Positions 22,229-30,439 of a stretch of DNA of 35,534 nt are shown here, piece by piece; position 1 is the first letter of the stretch, and each line of letters starts with the position of its first letter. This stretch comes from Terriglobia bacterium (lineage in GTDB: Bacteria; Acidobacteriota; Terriglobia; Bryobacterales; Bryobacteraceae). The stretch is from positions 1 to 35,534 of the forward strand of contig JAIQFL010000089.1 in NCBI GenBank assembly GCA_020073365.1, written 5' to 3'. The translations under genes were made by a program, and so were the position numbers. The notes beneath the pieces were generated by a model. The model worked only from the letters and a program-made list of their open reading frames with translations, had not been told where the DNA came from and searched no databases.

Positions 22229-22553
22229 TCCTTGGGAGATTGTGGTAGTCCCGTTCCCATTCACCGACGGACCGGGAACCAAACGGCGTCCGGCGCTGGT
22301 TCTTAGCCCGGTGGACTTCAACCGTCAGTCCGGCCACTCCATCCTGGCCATGATCACGTCTGCGGAGAGGTCCGCCTGGCCGGGGGACATCCCTTTGGAT
22401 CCGGCTCTTCTTGGGCTGCATAAGGCCTGCGTGATCCGAATGAAGCTCTTCACTATAGACAATTTATTGGTCGTCAAGTCCATCGGCAGGCTACCTGTGG
22501 CCGCACAAGGCAAACTCAGACTCTTCTTGGACACGCTGTGTCAGCCCGCTTGA
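22218..22553 (+). CDS. MazF/PemK-type endoribonuclease toxin
   Basis: The product has 111 residues. The N-terminal motif PWEIVVVPFPFTDGPGTKRR followed by PALVLSP is the core of MazF/PemK ribonucleases, with the conserved basic-proline turn (KRRPALVLS) that forms part of the active site. Further conserved pieces are 'ILAMITSAE', 'GDIPLD' and 'ACVIRMKLFTIDNLLV'. GTG 22218 gives the family-typical length and has GAGG six bases upstream; ATG 22203 is an in-frame alternative. The coding regions overlap by 11 bases, so translation is probably coupled to the antitoxin. It looks intact and active. Confidence 0.85.
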   Translation: MVCNPWEIVVVPFPFTDGPGTKRRPALVLSPVDFNRQSGHSILAMITSAERSAWPGDIPLDPALLGLHKACVIRMKLFTIDNLLVVKSIGRLPVAAQGKLRLFLDTLCQPA

Positions 22554-22605
22554 GAGACTGCCCCGCCAGACGTTAAACTGGGCGTTTACCAAAGGAGCCA
22601 CTGCG

Positions 22606-25209
22606 ATGACCAGGAGCGCAATCGCCCAGACCCTTGCCCTTACCTTGCTGTCTTCTTTGGCCGTTGCCCTGCTGGGTCAAACCGCCGGCGACGAGCCGTA
22701 CAAGAATCCCGATCTGGCCGCGGAGAAGCGCGCGGCGGACCTGGTTTCGCGGATGACCATCGAGGAGAAGGTTCTGCAAATGCAGAACTCCGCGCCAGCC
22801 ATCGAGCGCCTGGGGATTCCCGCCTACGACTGGTGGAACGAAGCGCTGCACGGCGTGGCGCGCGCCGGGCAGGCCACCGTATTCCCGCAGGCGATCGGCC
22901 TGGCGGCCACGTGGGATACCGGCCTGATGCATCGCGTGGCGGATGCGATTTCCACGGAGGCCCGCGCCAAGTACAACGAGGCCATTCGCCTGAACGATCA
23001 CAGCCGCTACCACGGGCTGACCTTCTGGTCGCCCAACATCAATATCTTTCGCGATCCGCGCTGGGGGCGGGGACAGGAGACTTATGGCGAAGATCCCTAT
23101 CTCACGGGTCGCCTGGCGGTCGAGTTCATCCAGGGCCTGCAGGGAACCGACCCTCACTATTTCAAGGTGATCGCGACCGCCAAGCACTACGCGGTTCACA
23201 GCGGGCCGGAGCCATCGCACCACCAGTTCGACGTCCACCCCAGTGAGCGCGATCTGAAGGAAACCTACCTGCCGGCTTTCAAGGCCGCCATCGTGGAGGG
23301 CAAGGCGGACTCCGTGATGTGCGCCTACAACAGAGTGGACGGGGTGCCGGCCTGCGCCAGCACCGATCTCCTCCAGAGGCAACTGCGGGGCGAATGGGGG
23401 TTTCAGGGCTTCATCGTCAGCGATTGCGGCGCCATAGCGGACATCTTCCGGGGCCACAAGTACAAAGCAACGGCCGCGGAAGCATCCGCGGTGGCGGTGA
23501 AGGCCGGCACGGACCTCACCTGCGGCAATGAGTACCGTTCGCTGGTCGACGCCGTCAAGGCCGGGCTGATCGCGGAGGCCGAAATCAACCGCTCGCTCGA
23601 ACGGCTGTTCGTGGCCCGGTTCAAGCTGGGTATGTTCGATCCTCCGGAGCGCGTGCCGTTTTCGAAGATTGCGTATGCGGAGAACGATTCCGAAGCGCAC
23701 CGCAAACTGGCGCTGGAGGCGGCGCGCGAGTCGATCGTGCTGCTGAAGAACGATAACCAGGCGCTGCCGCTCAAGTCTTCCGTGCGGCGGATCGCGGTGA
23801 TCGGCCCGTCCGCGGACGATCCGATCGCGATGCTGGGCAACTACAACGGCTTCTCTTCCAAACAGGTGCCGCCGCTCGCAGGCATTCAGCGGCAGTTCTC
23901 CGGAAAGGCGGAGATTCGCTACGCGCTGGGCAGCACCTATACCTTGCAATCGCCGGCGCTGGTGCCAAGCGAGGTGCTGGCGCCGCCCAAGGGCGCGGGC
24001 CACGGACTCCTGGCCGAATACTTCGACAATGCCGATTTTCAAGGACAGGCGAAGCTGGAACGCGTGGAACCGCGGCCCTACCTGCAGGCCGGCATCGTCG
24101 ATCCCGCCGTGGCGTCGGCGTTCCCGCAGCGTGGCTACTCGGTGCGCTGGACGGGATCGCTGCGTGCGCCGGTTACGGGCGATTATGGCATCAGCGCCGG
24201 AGGCGGCTTCGGCCGGACTGCGATTCGCATCTTCCTCGACGAGAAGGAACTGGTGGCAGACAGTGCCGGACAGCCGAATGCGGAGCCGGGCCGAGGCGGA
24301 CCTGGCCGGGGCGGGCCGCCTCAGTTGCACGCGCAACTGGAAGCCGGGCACGCTTACCGGCTGCGGGTGGAATACCGGCAGCAGGGACCGGCAGGCGGCG
24401 CGCAGATCCAGTGGATTCCACCGGCCGAGCCCCTGCTGGCCGAGGCTGTGGATGCGGTGAAGAACTCGGACGTGGCGCTGGCGTTTGTGGGATTGAACCC
24501 CAACCTGGAGGGCGAAGAGATGCGGGTCAGCGTGCCCGGCTTCCTGGGCGGCGACCGCACCGATCTCAAGATTCCGGAATCGCAGGAGCGGCTCATCGAA
24601 GCCGCTATCGCGACCGGCAAGCCCGTGGTGGTGGTGCTCACGAGTGGCAGCGCCCTCGCGGCCAATTACGCGGGGGAACATGCCGCCGCGGTGCTGGCAG
24701 CGTGGTACGGCGGCGAGGAAGCGGGAACCGCGATTGCCGAGACGCTGGCCGGAATCAACAATCCCGCCGGACGACTGCCCGTGACCTTCTATAAGAGCGC
24801 CGATCAGTTGCCCCCGTTCGACGAGTATTCCATGCAAGGCCGCACCTACCGCTACTTCCGCGGTGAGCCCTTGTATAGTTTCGGCTTCGGCCTGAGCTAT
24901 GCGAGTTTCCAGTATTCCGGTATGCGCGCGCAGCGGACCCCGGCCGGCGCACGGGTGTCCGTGCGCGTGAAGAACAATTCCTCGCGGGAGGGCGACGAGG
25001 TAGTCCAACTCTACCTGAGCGGCGGCGGGGTGGGCGACGACGCCATCCGGACTCTGCGCGGCTTCCAGCGGGTCCATCTTCGTGCCGGTGAAACTCGCGA
25101 CGTGGAGTTCACGCTGGCTGCGGAGGATCTGCCGAAGAACCAGGTGCGCGTTACCGTGGGAGGCGGGCAGCCGATCGGCCGGACCCCCTTCGCGGAGGCC
25201 ACCCTTTAG
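22606..25209 (+). CDS. exported GH3 beta-glycosidase with PA14 insert
   Basis: The product has 867 residues with a signal peptide (about residues 1-26). The GH3 N-terminal barrel runs to about residue 350, with YDWWNEALHGVARAG, 'FWSPNINIFRDPRWGRGQETYGEDPYL' and the nucleophile D273 in FIVSDCGAI. The C-terminal sandwich is split by a PA14 domain at about residues 465-605 ('LLAEYFDNADFQG', then 'GYSVRWTGSL'), then resumes with 'VALAFVGLNPNLEGEEM'. A fibronectin III-like domain ends the protein ('SVRVKNNSSREGDEVVQLYLS'). The WWNEALHGVA motif points to the beta-xylosidase/beta-glucosidase branch. A proline/glycine stretch (RGGPGRGGPPQ) lies in the PA14 part. ATG 22606 follows AGGAG. It probably releases xylose or glucose from oligosaccharides in the periplasm. 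Confidence 0.9.
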   Translation: MTRSAIAQTLALTLLSSLAVALLGQTAGDEPYKNPDLAAEKRAADLVSRMTIEEKVLQMQNSAPAIERLGIPAYDWWNEALHGVARAGQATVFPQAIGLAATWDTGLMHRVADAISTEARAKYNEAIRLNDHSRYHGLTFWSPNINIFRDPRWGRGQETYGEDPYLTGRLAVEFIQGLQGTDPHYFKVIATAKHYAVHSGPEPSHHQFDVHPSERDLKETYLPAFKAAIVEGKADSVMCAYNRVDGVPACASTDLLQRQLRGEWGFQGFIVSDCGAIADIFRGHKYKATAAEASAVAVKAGTDLTCGNEYRSLVDAVKAGLIAEAEINRSLERLFVARFKLGMFDPPERVPFSKIAYAENDSEAHRKLALEAARESIVLLKNDNQALPLKSSVRRIAVIGPSADDPIAMLGNYNGFSSKQVPPLAGIQRQFSGKAEIRYALGSTYTLQSPALVPSEVLAPPKGAGHGLLAEYFDNADFQGQAKLERVEPRPYLQAGIVDPAVASAFPQRGYSVRWTGSLRAPVTGDYGISAGGGFGRTAIRIFLDEKELVADSAGQPNAEPGRGGPGRGGPPQLHAQLEAGHAYRLRVEYRQQGPAGGAQIQWIPPAEPLLAEAVDAVKNSDVALAFVGLNPNLEGEEMRVSVPGFLGGDRTDLKIPESQERLIEAAIATGKPVVVVLTSGSALAANYAGEHAAAVLAAWYGGEEAGTAIAETLAGINNPAGRLPVTFYKSADQLPPFDEYSMQGRTYRYFRGEPLYSFGFGLSYASFQYSGMRAQRTPAGARVSVRVKNNSSREGDEVVQLYLSGGGVGDDAIRTLRGFQRVHLRAGETRDVEFTLAAEDLPKNQVRVTVGGGQPIGRTPFAEATL

Positions 25210-25220
25210 GTCAACTACCC

Positions 25221-25244
25221 GTGGCGCACGCTTCTGCGTGCCGC
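25221..25244. repeat. hairpin after the GH3 gene
   Basis: GTGGC precedes a 6-bp stem GCACGC, TTCT, GCGTGC, followed by CGC. The layout (GTGG lead, stem, 4-base loop at the end of a gene) resembles the REP-like repeats elsewhere in the window, but the stem sequence differs. It lies 12 bases past the GH3 stop. The rest of the gap to 25343 holds nothing I can assign. Confidence 0.5.
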
Positions 25245-25343
25245 GGCGACACTTGTTTCGACGCCTGGCGGTGTTCGCAGATACGTCGCCCTTCAACGCA
25301 CCTTTTCAGACACTATCGTTACGACTGTGCGCCGCTAAGCGAG

Positions 25344-25370
25344 TATAATCTCAACGTAAGGGAGGATTTT
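25344..25370 (+). promoter_or_regulatory. -10 box and ribosome-binding site of the 18-codon gene
   Basis: A perfect TATAAT lies at 25344-25349, and GGGAGG five bases before the GTG at 25371. The implied 5' leader is about 15 bases. No strong -35 hexamer is seen. Confidence 0.6.
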
Positions 25371-25427
25371 GTGGCCAAGGACAGAAGCCCCAAGAAGGAA
25401 ACCAAGAAGCCCAAGAAGAAAAAATAG
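25371..25427 (+). CDS. 18-residue lysine-rich peptide
   Basis: GTG GCC AAG opens an 18-codon frame reading MAKDRSPKKETKKPKKKK and ending in TAG. Half of the residues are lysine. A perfect -10 box and a strong GGGAGG site at the right distance support real translation. Similar tiny Lys/Pro-rich proteins are annotated in many bacteria without a function; nucleic-acid or ribosome contact is a guess from charge. It lies 84 bases upstream of thiC on the same strand, so it could also be the first frame of the thiC transcript. Confidence 0.6.
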   Translation: MAKDRSPKKETKKPKKKK

Positions 25428-25511
25428 GGTCGGGCAATACCCGGCCGGTACCAGTCCATCGCGGGCGGACCGCAGTTGAGCCTGGTTCGCCCGCTGCCAT
25501 CAGGAGCTATC
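25428..25511 (+). promoter_or_regulatory. thiC leader with two hairpins
   Basis: GGTCGGG, CAATA, CCCGGCC (25428-25446) forms a 7-bp stem with one G-T pair, directly after the TAG of the small gene. GCGGGCG (25461-25467) and CGCCCGC (25488-25494) form a second perfect 7-bp stem, which ends shortly before the AGGAG of thiC. The conserved thi-box cores of a TPP riboswitch (CTGAGA, and ACCTGAT with its flank) are not seen. Confidence 0.4.
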
Positions 25512-26900
25512 ATGCGCACAGAGTGGATCACCAAACGCAGGAACGACCGAATCCGCACCCAGATGCACTATGCCCGCCAGGGCGTGGTCACCGAAGAGAT
25601 GCAGTTCGTCGCAAAACGCGAGCGCCTCTCTCCGGAGCTGGTTCGCTCCGAAGTGGCGCGCGGCCGGATGATCATTCCGGCCAACATCAACCATCCGAAC
25701 CTGGAGCCGATGTGCATCGGCGTGGCTTCCGGGTGCAAGATCAATTCGAATATCGGGAACTCAGCCGTCACTTCCAATATCGAAGGTGAGCTGGAGAAGC
25801 TGCACTATTCGGTGAAGTACGGCGCCGATACCGTGATGGACCTCTCGACGGGCGGCGACATTCCCGCCATCCGCAAGGCCATCATCGACGCTTCGCCCAT
25901 ACCCATCGGCACGGTGCCTATCTATGAAGCCCTCTCCCGCGTTCGGCGGGTGGAGGACCTCAACCGCGCAGTGATGCTCGAAGTCATCGAGGAGCAGGCC
26001 GAGCAGGGCGTGGATTACATGACGATCCATGCCGGCGTGCTGGTGCAGTATATTCCGCTCACCACCAAGCGGATCACCGGCATCGTCAGCCGCGGCGGGT
26101 CGATCCTCGCCGAGTGGATGGTCAAGAACCACAAGCAGAATATGCTTTACGAGTGCTTCGAAGATATCTGCAAGATCTTCCAGAAGCACGATGTCAGTTT
26201 TTCGCTGGGGGATGGTCTCCGTCCCGGCAGCGTGGCGGACGCCAGCGATGAGGCCCAGTTCGCGGAATTGAAAACCTTGGGCGAGCTCACCAAGAAGGCC
26301 TGGGAGTACGACGTCCAGGTGATGATCGAAGGGCCCGGGCACATTCCCATGGACCAGATTGAAATGCAGGTCCAGAAGGAAAACGAGTTGTGCTATGAAG
26401 CGCCGTTCTACACGCTGGGGCCGCTGGTCACCGACATCGCTCCGGGCTACGACCACATCACTTCGGCCATCGGAGCGGCCATGATCGGCTGGTACGGCGC
26501 ATCCATGCTCTGCTACGTCACCCCCAAGGAGCACCTGGGACTGCCCAACCGCGACGACGTGAAGGCCGGGATCATCGCTTATAAGATCGCGGCGCACGCG
26601 GCGGATATCGCGCGCCGCCGCCCGGGGGCGCGGGACCGCGACGACGCCCTTTCGCGCGCACGTTACACCTTCGACTGGAACCGCCAGTTCGACCTTTCCC
26701 TGGACCCCGAGACGGCGCGCTCCATGCACGATGAGACGCTGCCCGACGAGGGTTTTAAGGACGCGCACTTCTGCTCCATGTGCGGGCCGAAGTTCTGCTC
26801 GATGAACATCTCCGCGAAAGTGGAGAGTTTTACTCCCGAAGAGGCCGCCGCCGTGGTGAACGGATCGGCGGCGGAGAGTTTGGTCAAGATCGCCGGTTAG
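25512..26900 (+). CDS. thiC: phosphomethylpyrimidine synthase ThiC
   Basis: ThiC is a radical-SAM enzyme of the cytoplasm that turns aminoimidazole ribotide into the hydroxymethylpyrimidine phosphate of thiamine. The 462-residue protein has the family signatures RMIIPANINHPNLEPMCIG, 'KINSNIGNSAVTSN', 'KYGADTVMDLSTGGDI', 'DGLRPGSVADASDEAQF' and 'EGPGHIPMDQI'. The C-terminal iron-sulfur site is C421-x2-C424-x4-C429 in CSMCGPKFC. It is the short form, without the extra N-terminal domain of the enterobacterial enzyme. ATG 25512 has AGGAG seven bases upstream. No other thiamine gene is in the window. Confidence 0.95.
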   Translation: MRTEWITKRRNDRIRTQMHYARQGVVTEEMQFVAKRERLSPELVRSEVARGRMIIPANINHPNLEPMCIGVASGCKINSNIGNSAVTSNIEGELEKLHYSVKYGADTVMDLSTGGDIPAIRKAIIDASPIPIGTVPIYEALSRVRRVEDLNRAVMLEVIEEQAEQGVDYMTIHAGVLVQYIPLTTKRITGIVSRGGSILAEWMVKNHKQNMLYECFEDICKIFQKHDVSFSLGDGLRPGSVADASDEAQFAELKTLGELTKKAWEYDVQVMIEGPGHIPMDQIEMQVQKENELCYEAPFYTLGPLVTDIAPGYDHITSAIGAAMIGWYGASMLCYVTPKEHLGLPNRDDVKAGIIAYKIAAHAADIARRRPGARDRDDALSRARYTFDWNRQFDLSLDPETARSMHDETLPDEGFKDAHFCSMCGPKFCSMNISAKVESFTPEEAAAVVNGSAAESLVKIAG

Positions 26901-26962
26901 GCGCGTCGCGCCTGCGCGAATTTTGGGAACCCGAATTGCATTGGTCTTTGAGGAGGACAGTG

Positions 26963-27505
26963 ATGAAACTTTCGTGCGTTCGTTTGTGCACAGTTACTGT
27001 GGCGGCTCTGATGGCAATTGCTCCTGGCTTTTCGCAGCCACAGGGCTCAGGCGCGAAGAGTGTAGATCGCATCGCGCGCGAGGTTCGCCATGAATTGGTG
27101 ATGTTGCCGTACTATGGGGTGTTCGACAATCTGGCCTATCGTGTGAACGGCGGCACGGTAACCTTGCTGGGGCAGGTTACGCGCCCGACGTTGAAGAGCG
27201 ACGCCGGCAACGTCGTGAAGAACATCGAGGGCGTGGAGAAGGTCGACAATCAGATCCAGGTGCTGCCACTTTCGCCCATGGACGATAAACTCCGCCTGGC
27301 GGCATATCGCGCCATTTATGGCCACCCCGGGCTCGACCGATACGCGCTCCAAGCCGTACCGCCCATCCACATCATCGTCGACAACGGCAAAGTGACGCTC
27401 GAAGGCGTGGTGGCAAATCAGGCCGATAAGGACATGGCCAATGTCCGGGCCAACGGAGTCCCCGGCGTCTTTTCGGTAGTCAACAATCTCCGCGTGGAAA
27501 AGTAG
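26963..27505 (+). CDS. exported protein with two BON domains
   Basis: This 180-residue protein has a signal peptide (MKLSCVRLCTVTVAALMAIA) followed by two BON domains, at about residues 35-105 ('ISREVRHEL'-like start, then 'LAYRVNGGTVTLLGQVTRP' and 'VVKNIEGVEKVDNQIQVLP') and 110-178 ('HIIVDNGKVTLEGVVANQADKDMAN', then 'VPGVFSVVNNLRV'). Paired BON domains occur in periplasmic OsmY-type proteins that bind lipid or protect the envelope. ATG 26963 has GAGGAGG upstream. It follows thiC by 62 bases and may be cotranscribed, but nothing ties it to thiamine. Confidence 0.85.
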   Translation: MKLSCVRLCTVTVAALMAIAPGFSQPQGSGAKSVDRIAREVRHELVMLPYYGVFDNLAYRVNGGTVTLLGQVTRPTLKSDAGNVVKNIEGVEKVDNQIQVLPLSPMDDKLRLAAYRAIYGHPGLDRYALQAVPPIHIIVDNGKVTLEGVVANQADKDMANVRANGVPGVFSVVNNLRVEK

Positions 27506-27623
27506 GCTGAGCCTCCGGAATCCGTGGTGGGGGCAGTGGGACGGCGCGTGGCCGGCTAAAGGCACCGTCTCATTGGCATTGATCTTAGCAGGATGGGCCG
27601 CCGCGAGCGATGCCGTTCGGACG

Positions 27624-27638
27624 TGCGGCGACGCCGCA
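27624..27638. repeat. 15-base palindrome
   Basis: TGCGGCG, A, CGCCGCA is a perfect odd palindrome in the 183-base gap before the TrbI-like gene. It could be a protein-binding site or a short hairpin. Confidence 0.4.
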
Positions 27639-27688
27639 TCGGCCATCCCTGGGTTAAGATTGATCTGGGTGATACGGAGGATTCAGAA

Positions 27689-28816
27689 ATGCATCAAACA
27701 CCCCGTTTCCTGAGCCTTATAATCCTGATCGGTGTTGTTACACCACTCGGCGCGGTCGATGCCGAGCGCGATTTTGCCGGCAAATGGGTTCTTGACCTTG
27801 AGGGCAGCAACCTGCGGGCGCTGTCCATGCAGGTGGACGAGTTGCTCACCATCGTGCAGGGGGACTCCGGCATTCAGTGCTCGTCCACGGACATAAACGG
27901 AGCCTCTTCCCAGTGGTCCTATGCGCTCAACGGCAGTGAAAGCAAGTACCGCATTCGCGGCGAATCCATGAACAGCGTGGTGAAATGGGAGGGCGCCGCG
28001 CTGCTGATCAATACGCTGGTGTCCGGAACGCACAACTACACCATCATGGACCGCTGGCGGTTGTCCGGGGATCGCGCCGTGCTGACCATCCGGCGCCAGA
28101 TCGTAGAGGGCTCCACCGAATCGGAGGGTACGCTGGTGTACCGCAGGGAGGGTTCCGAGAGGATGACACCGCCGCGCGCTGAATTGCCGGTACTGTCCAG
28201 GCGTCCGGAGCCGGCGGCTCCGGCCAAGACTCCGGAATCGACGGCCTCCTCCACTGTCACGGTCCCGGCGGGCACGCGAATCCTACTCTCGCTGCTGAAC
28301 AGCGTGGATACCAAACACTCGAAAGAAGGGAATCGGGTTTATCTCCATACCACGTTTCCCGTGGGCGTCGGCGGCCGAATCGTGATACCCAGCGGCAGCT
28401 CGGTAACGGGCACGTTGACCAAGGTCAAACAACCGGGGCGCGCTTCGGGTAAGGGCGAGCTATACATACGCTTCGATTCGATCATGCTGCCCAACGGGGT
28501 CACACGGGAATTCCGGTCCAGGCTGTCGTCCGCCGAGGGCGCCGGCCAGGTGGACGACAAAGAGGGCAAGATCACGAGCGATGGTCCCAAGACGAATACG
28601 CGCGATGTCGCGGAAGGCGTGGGTATCGGCACCATGGGGGGCGCGATCGGCGGAAGTGCCGCGGGCCACCCCATCACGGGCATGGGCATTGGCGCAGGCG
28701 CCGGATTGGCCGCCGTGCTTCTGACACGAGACCGCAGTCTGGTGCTACCCAAAGGCACTTCCGTAGAAATGACGCTCGACCGCGACCTGCAATTTGCGGT
28801 CATCGAGTTGCGGTGA
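27689..28816 (+). CDS. exported TrbI/VirB10-like domain protein
   Basis: The product has 375 residues. A signal peptide (about residues 1-25) is followed by a lipocalin-like domain of about 130 residues ('FAGKWVLDLEGSN', then 'MDRWRLSGDRAVLTIRRQIVEG') and a proline/alanine linker (about 160-190). The C-terminal domain has the 'VPAGTRILLSLLNSVDTKHSKEGNRVY' and 'GGRIVIPSGSSVTGTLT' pattern of the TrbI/VirB10 C-terminal fold, ending in a glycine-zipper stretch ('GIGTMGGAIGGSAAGHPITGMGIGAGAG'). No conjugation genes are nearby; stand-alone proteins of this kind are common in Acidobacteria, and their role is unknown. ATG 27689 follows GGAGG. Its TGA and the TGA of the next gene on the opposite strand form one TGATCA. 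Confidence 0.75.
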   Translation: MHQTPRFLSLIILIGVVTPLGAVDAERDFAGKWVLDLEGSNLRALSMQVDELLTIVQGDSGIQCSSTDINGASSQWSYALNGSESKYRIRGESMNSVVKWEGAALLINTLVSGTHNYTIMDRWRLSGDRAVLTIRRQIVEGSTESEGTLVYRREGSERMTPPRAELPVLSRRPEPAAPAKTPESTASSTVTVPAGTRILLSLLNSVDTKHSKEGNRVYLHTTFPVGVGGRIVIPSGSSVTGTLTKVKQPGRASGKGELYIRFDSIMLPNGVTREFRSRLSSAEGAGQVDDKEGKITSDGPKTNTRDVAEGVGIGTMGGAIGGSAAGHPITGMGIGAGAGLAAVLLTRDRSLVLPKGTSVEMTLDRDLQFAVIELR

Positions 28817-30439
28817 TCAGCTATCCACCTCGTAGTAGATCCCCTTGGACTCCGTGGACAGAAGTCCGAGGTGGTAGCGGATGGAAACTTCGAAAACGTG
28901 CAGCGAATTGCGCGTCACGAAATATGCGCCGGCGGCGACGGCGAGCGTGACCATCAGAACCATCACCCGCCAACGGAATACCAGGAAATATTGCAGGCCC
29001 ACCACGATCGAAATCACGATTCCGCCCAGCACCACGGCACCTATCATGAAGGGATTGCGCGAGGTCTCGGCTTGTTTGCCGAACGGCAGTCCGTCAATGA
29101 GCTTCAGTTCCAGGCTGAGGTAGGCCGAGGCAACCGACGCGCTGTAGGCCACAAATAGCGCGGCATCGCGGATTCCCCAGGACCAGGCCAGCAGCACCAG
29201 GAGAGCCAGGTGCGGGATGGCCACCGCGTGGAGCCACAACCATGCATAGACGCCCCGCGCGAACGGGCCAAACACCCCCGCCGGAGCGAGCAGAAAAATC
29301 CAGGAGGCTTTGTGATCGTTGCCGTAGACGAGAACCGTGCAGACGAGGAAGAGCACGACTCCAAAGGTATGTGGCAGGACGTGCATGGACGTAAATCGAC
29401 CGGAAAAAGGAGTGATTCGCCAGCCTTCCGCCAGCGCCACAGCCGGCATGATCAGTGTGGCAATGGCCGGGATCATCTGTCTCCGGAACTGATAGTCACG
29501 CACAATCATTCGGGCAACATACTCAAAACCGGCGCGGCTCCCTGGCCCCCCGAATAACCAGGCGACCGCGTCACTCAGGCGCGACCGGCGCACCTTGGCT
29601 TTGGCGGACGAACCCCCATGTACGATGCTGGAGACCCGGACCAGGTAGTCGACTGAGAGAGAACGGATACCCAGCACGACAGCGGCAGAAGCCACAGCAG
29701 CGATGGCGATGGCCAGGTACGCGCGAGGCGCCGCCTGGGCCGGCAGCCAATTGGGAATGTGGAGATGGCGGAACCGGTGCTGGAAGAACTGCATCGTCAT
29801 GAGGGTCAGCCATGGCGCGGTTTCGGCGATCTGTCCGGCAGCCTTCAGCCGCGGCGGCGGCACGAACCGGATCAGCCACCCGAACAACGCACAGCACACC
29901 AGGGCCACCACCAATCCCACCGCAAAGGCAGTTCCCAGGTGGATCAGAGGGTAGAACCACGGACACCCCTTTAACAGCAAGCCGGCCAGCGCCGGGACAG
30001 CATTCAGCCCCGGAACCAGGTAGAGCAGAATGCGTAGAAGATGGGTCAGCTTCGCGGCAGTGTAGGTAGCTCCATCGATGGGCTGATGCGCCAGGACGAT
30101 GCCTTCCACCGGATTCACGAGGCTGTTGGCGGTTTCCGAAAGAAGGATGCTGAGCAGGAAGAATGCGGTGGTCCCCTGGAATATCCAGAAGTACGTAACC
30201 AGAGAGAGCCGCAGCACCAGGAAGATCAAGGTGGAGAGCGCGGAAAAGACGAAGTAGAGCCAGGCTGCGTTTTGCAGGGTCACGCCGTCCCTGCCGAGTT
30301 GGCTGAACATCTCGCGGCGCTCGGCGAGTTGGCCGAATAGATCCATCAGCAGCCAATAGCGTTTAGTGTCGATTCCCAGACTCTTCAGAATGCGCGAAAA
30401 CCCGGGGCCGCGCAGATACCGCTCGATGGCTTCCTTCAT
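28817..30439 (-). CDS. ABC exporter membrane subunit
   Basis: This 540-residue integral membrane protein has roughly a dozen hydrophobic segments spread over its length, for example 'LYFVFSALSTLIFLVL', 'LGTAFAVGLVVALVCCALFGWL', 'AYLAIAIAAVASAAVVLGI' and 'MVLMVTLAVAAGAYFV'. It has no signal peptide and no ATPase motifs. Its start overlaps the end of the ATP-binding gene by four bases (ATGA), so it is the membrane half of an ABC-2-type exporter. The substrate is unknown. The stop lies directly against the stop of the convergent gene with no base between. Confidence 0.8.
   Translation of the reverse strand: MKEAIERYLRGPGFSRILKSLGIDTKRYWLLMDLFGQLAERREMFSQLGRDGVTLQNAAWLYFVFSALSTLIFLVLRLSLVTYFWIFQGTTAFFLLSILLSETANSLVNPVEGIVLAHQPIDGATYTAAKLTHLLRILLYLVPGLNAVPALAGLLLKGCPWFYPLIHLGTAFAVGLVVALVCCALFGWLIRFVPPPRLKAAGQIAETAPWLTLMTMQFFQHRFRHLHIPNWLPAQAAPRAYLAIAIAAVASAAVVLGIRSLSVDYLVRVSSIVHGGSSAKAKVRRSRLSDAVAWLFGGPGSRAGFEYVARMIVRDYQFRRQMIPAIATLIMPAVALAEGWRITPFSGRFTSMHVLPHTFGVVLFLVCTVLVYGNDHKASWIFLLAPAGVFGPFARGVYAWLWLHAVAIPHLALLVLLAWSWGIRDAALFVAYSASVASAYLSLELKLIDGLPFGKQAETSRNPFMIGAVVLGGIVISIVVGLQYFLVFRWRVMVLMVTLAVAAGAYFVTRNSLHVFEVSIRYHLGLLSTESKGIYYEVDS

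Noticed and set aside
22573..25296. A 907-codon open frame antisense to the GH3 gene
   Set aside because: It mirrors the codon positions of a clear GH3 enzyme in high-G+C DNA and shows no protein family of its own.
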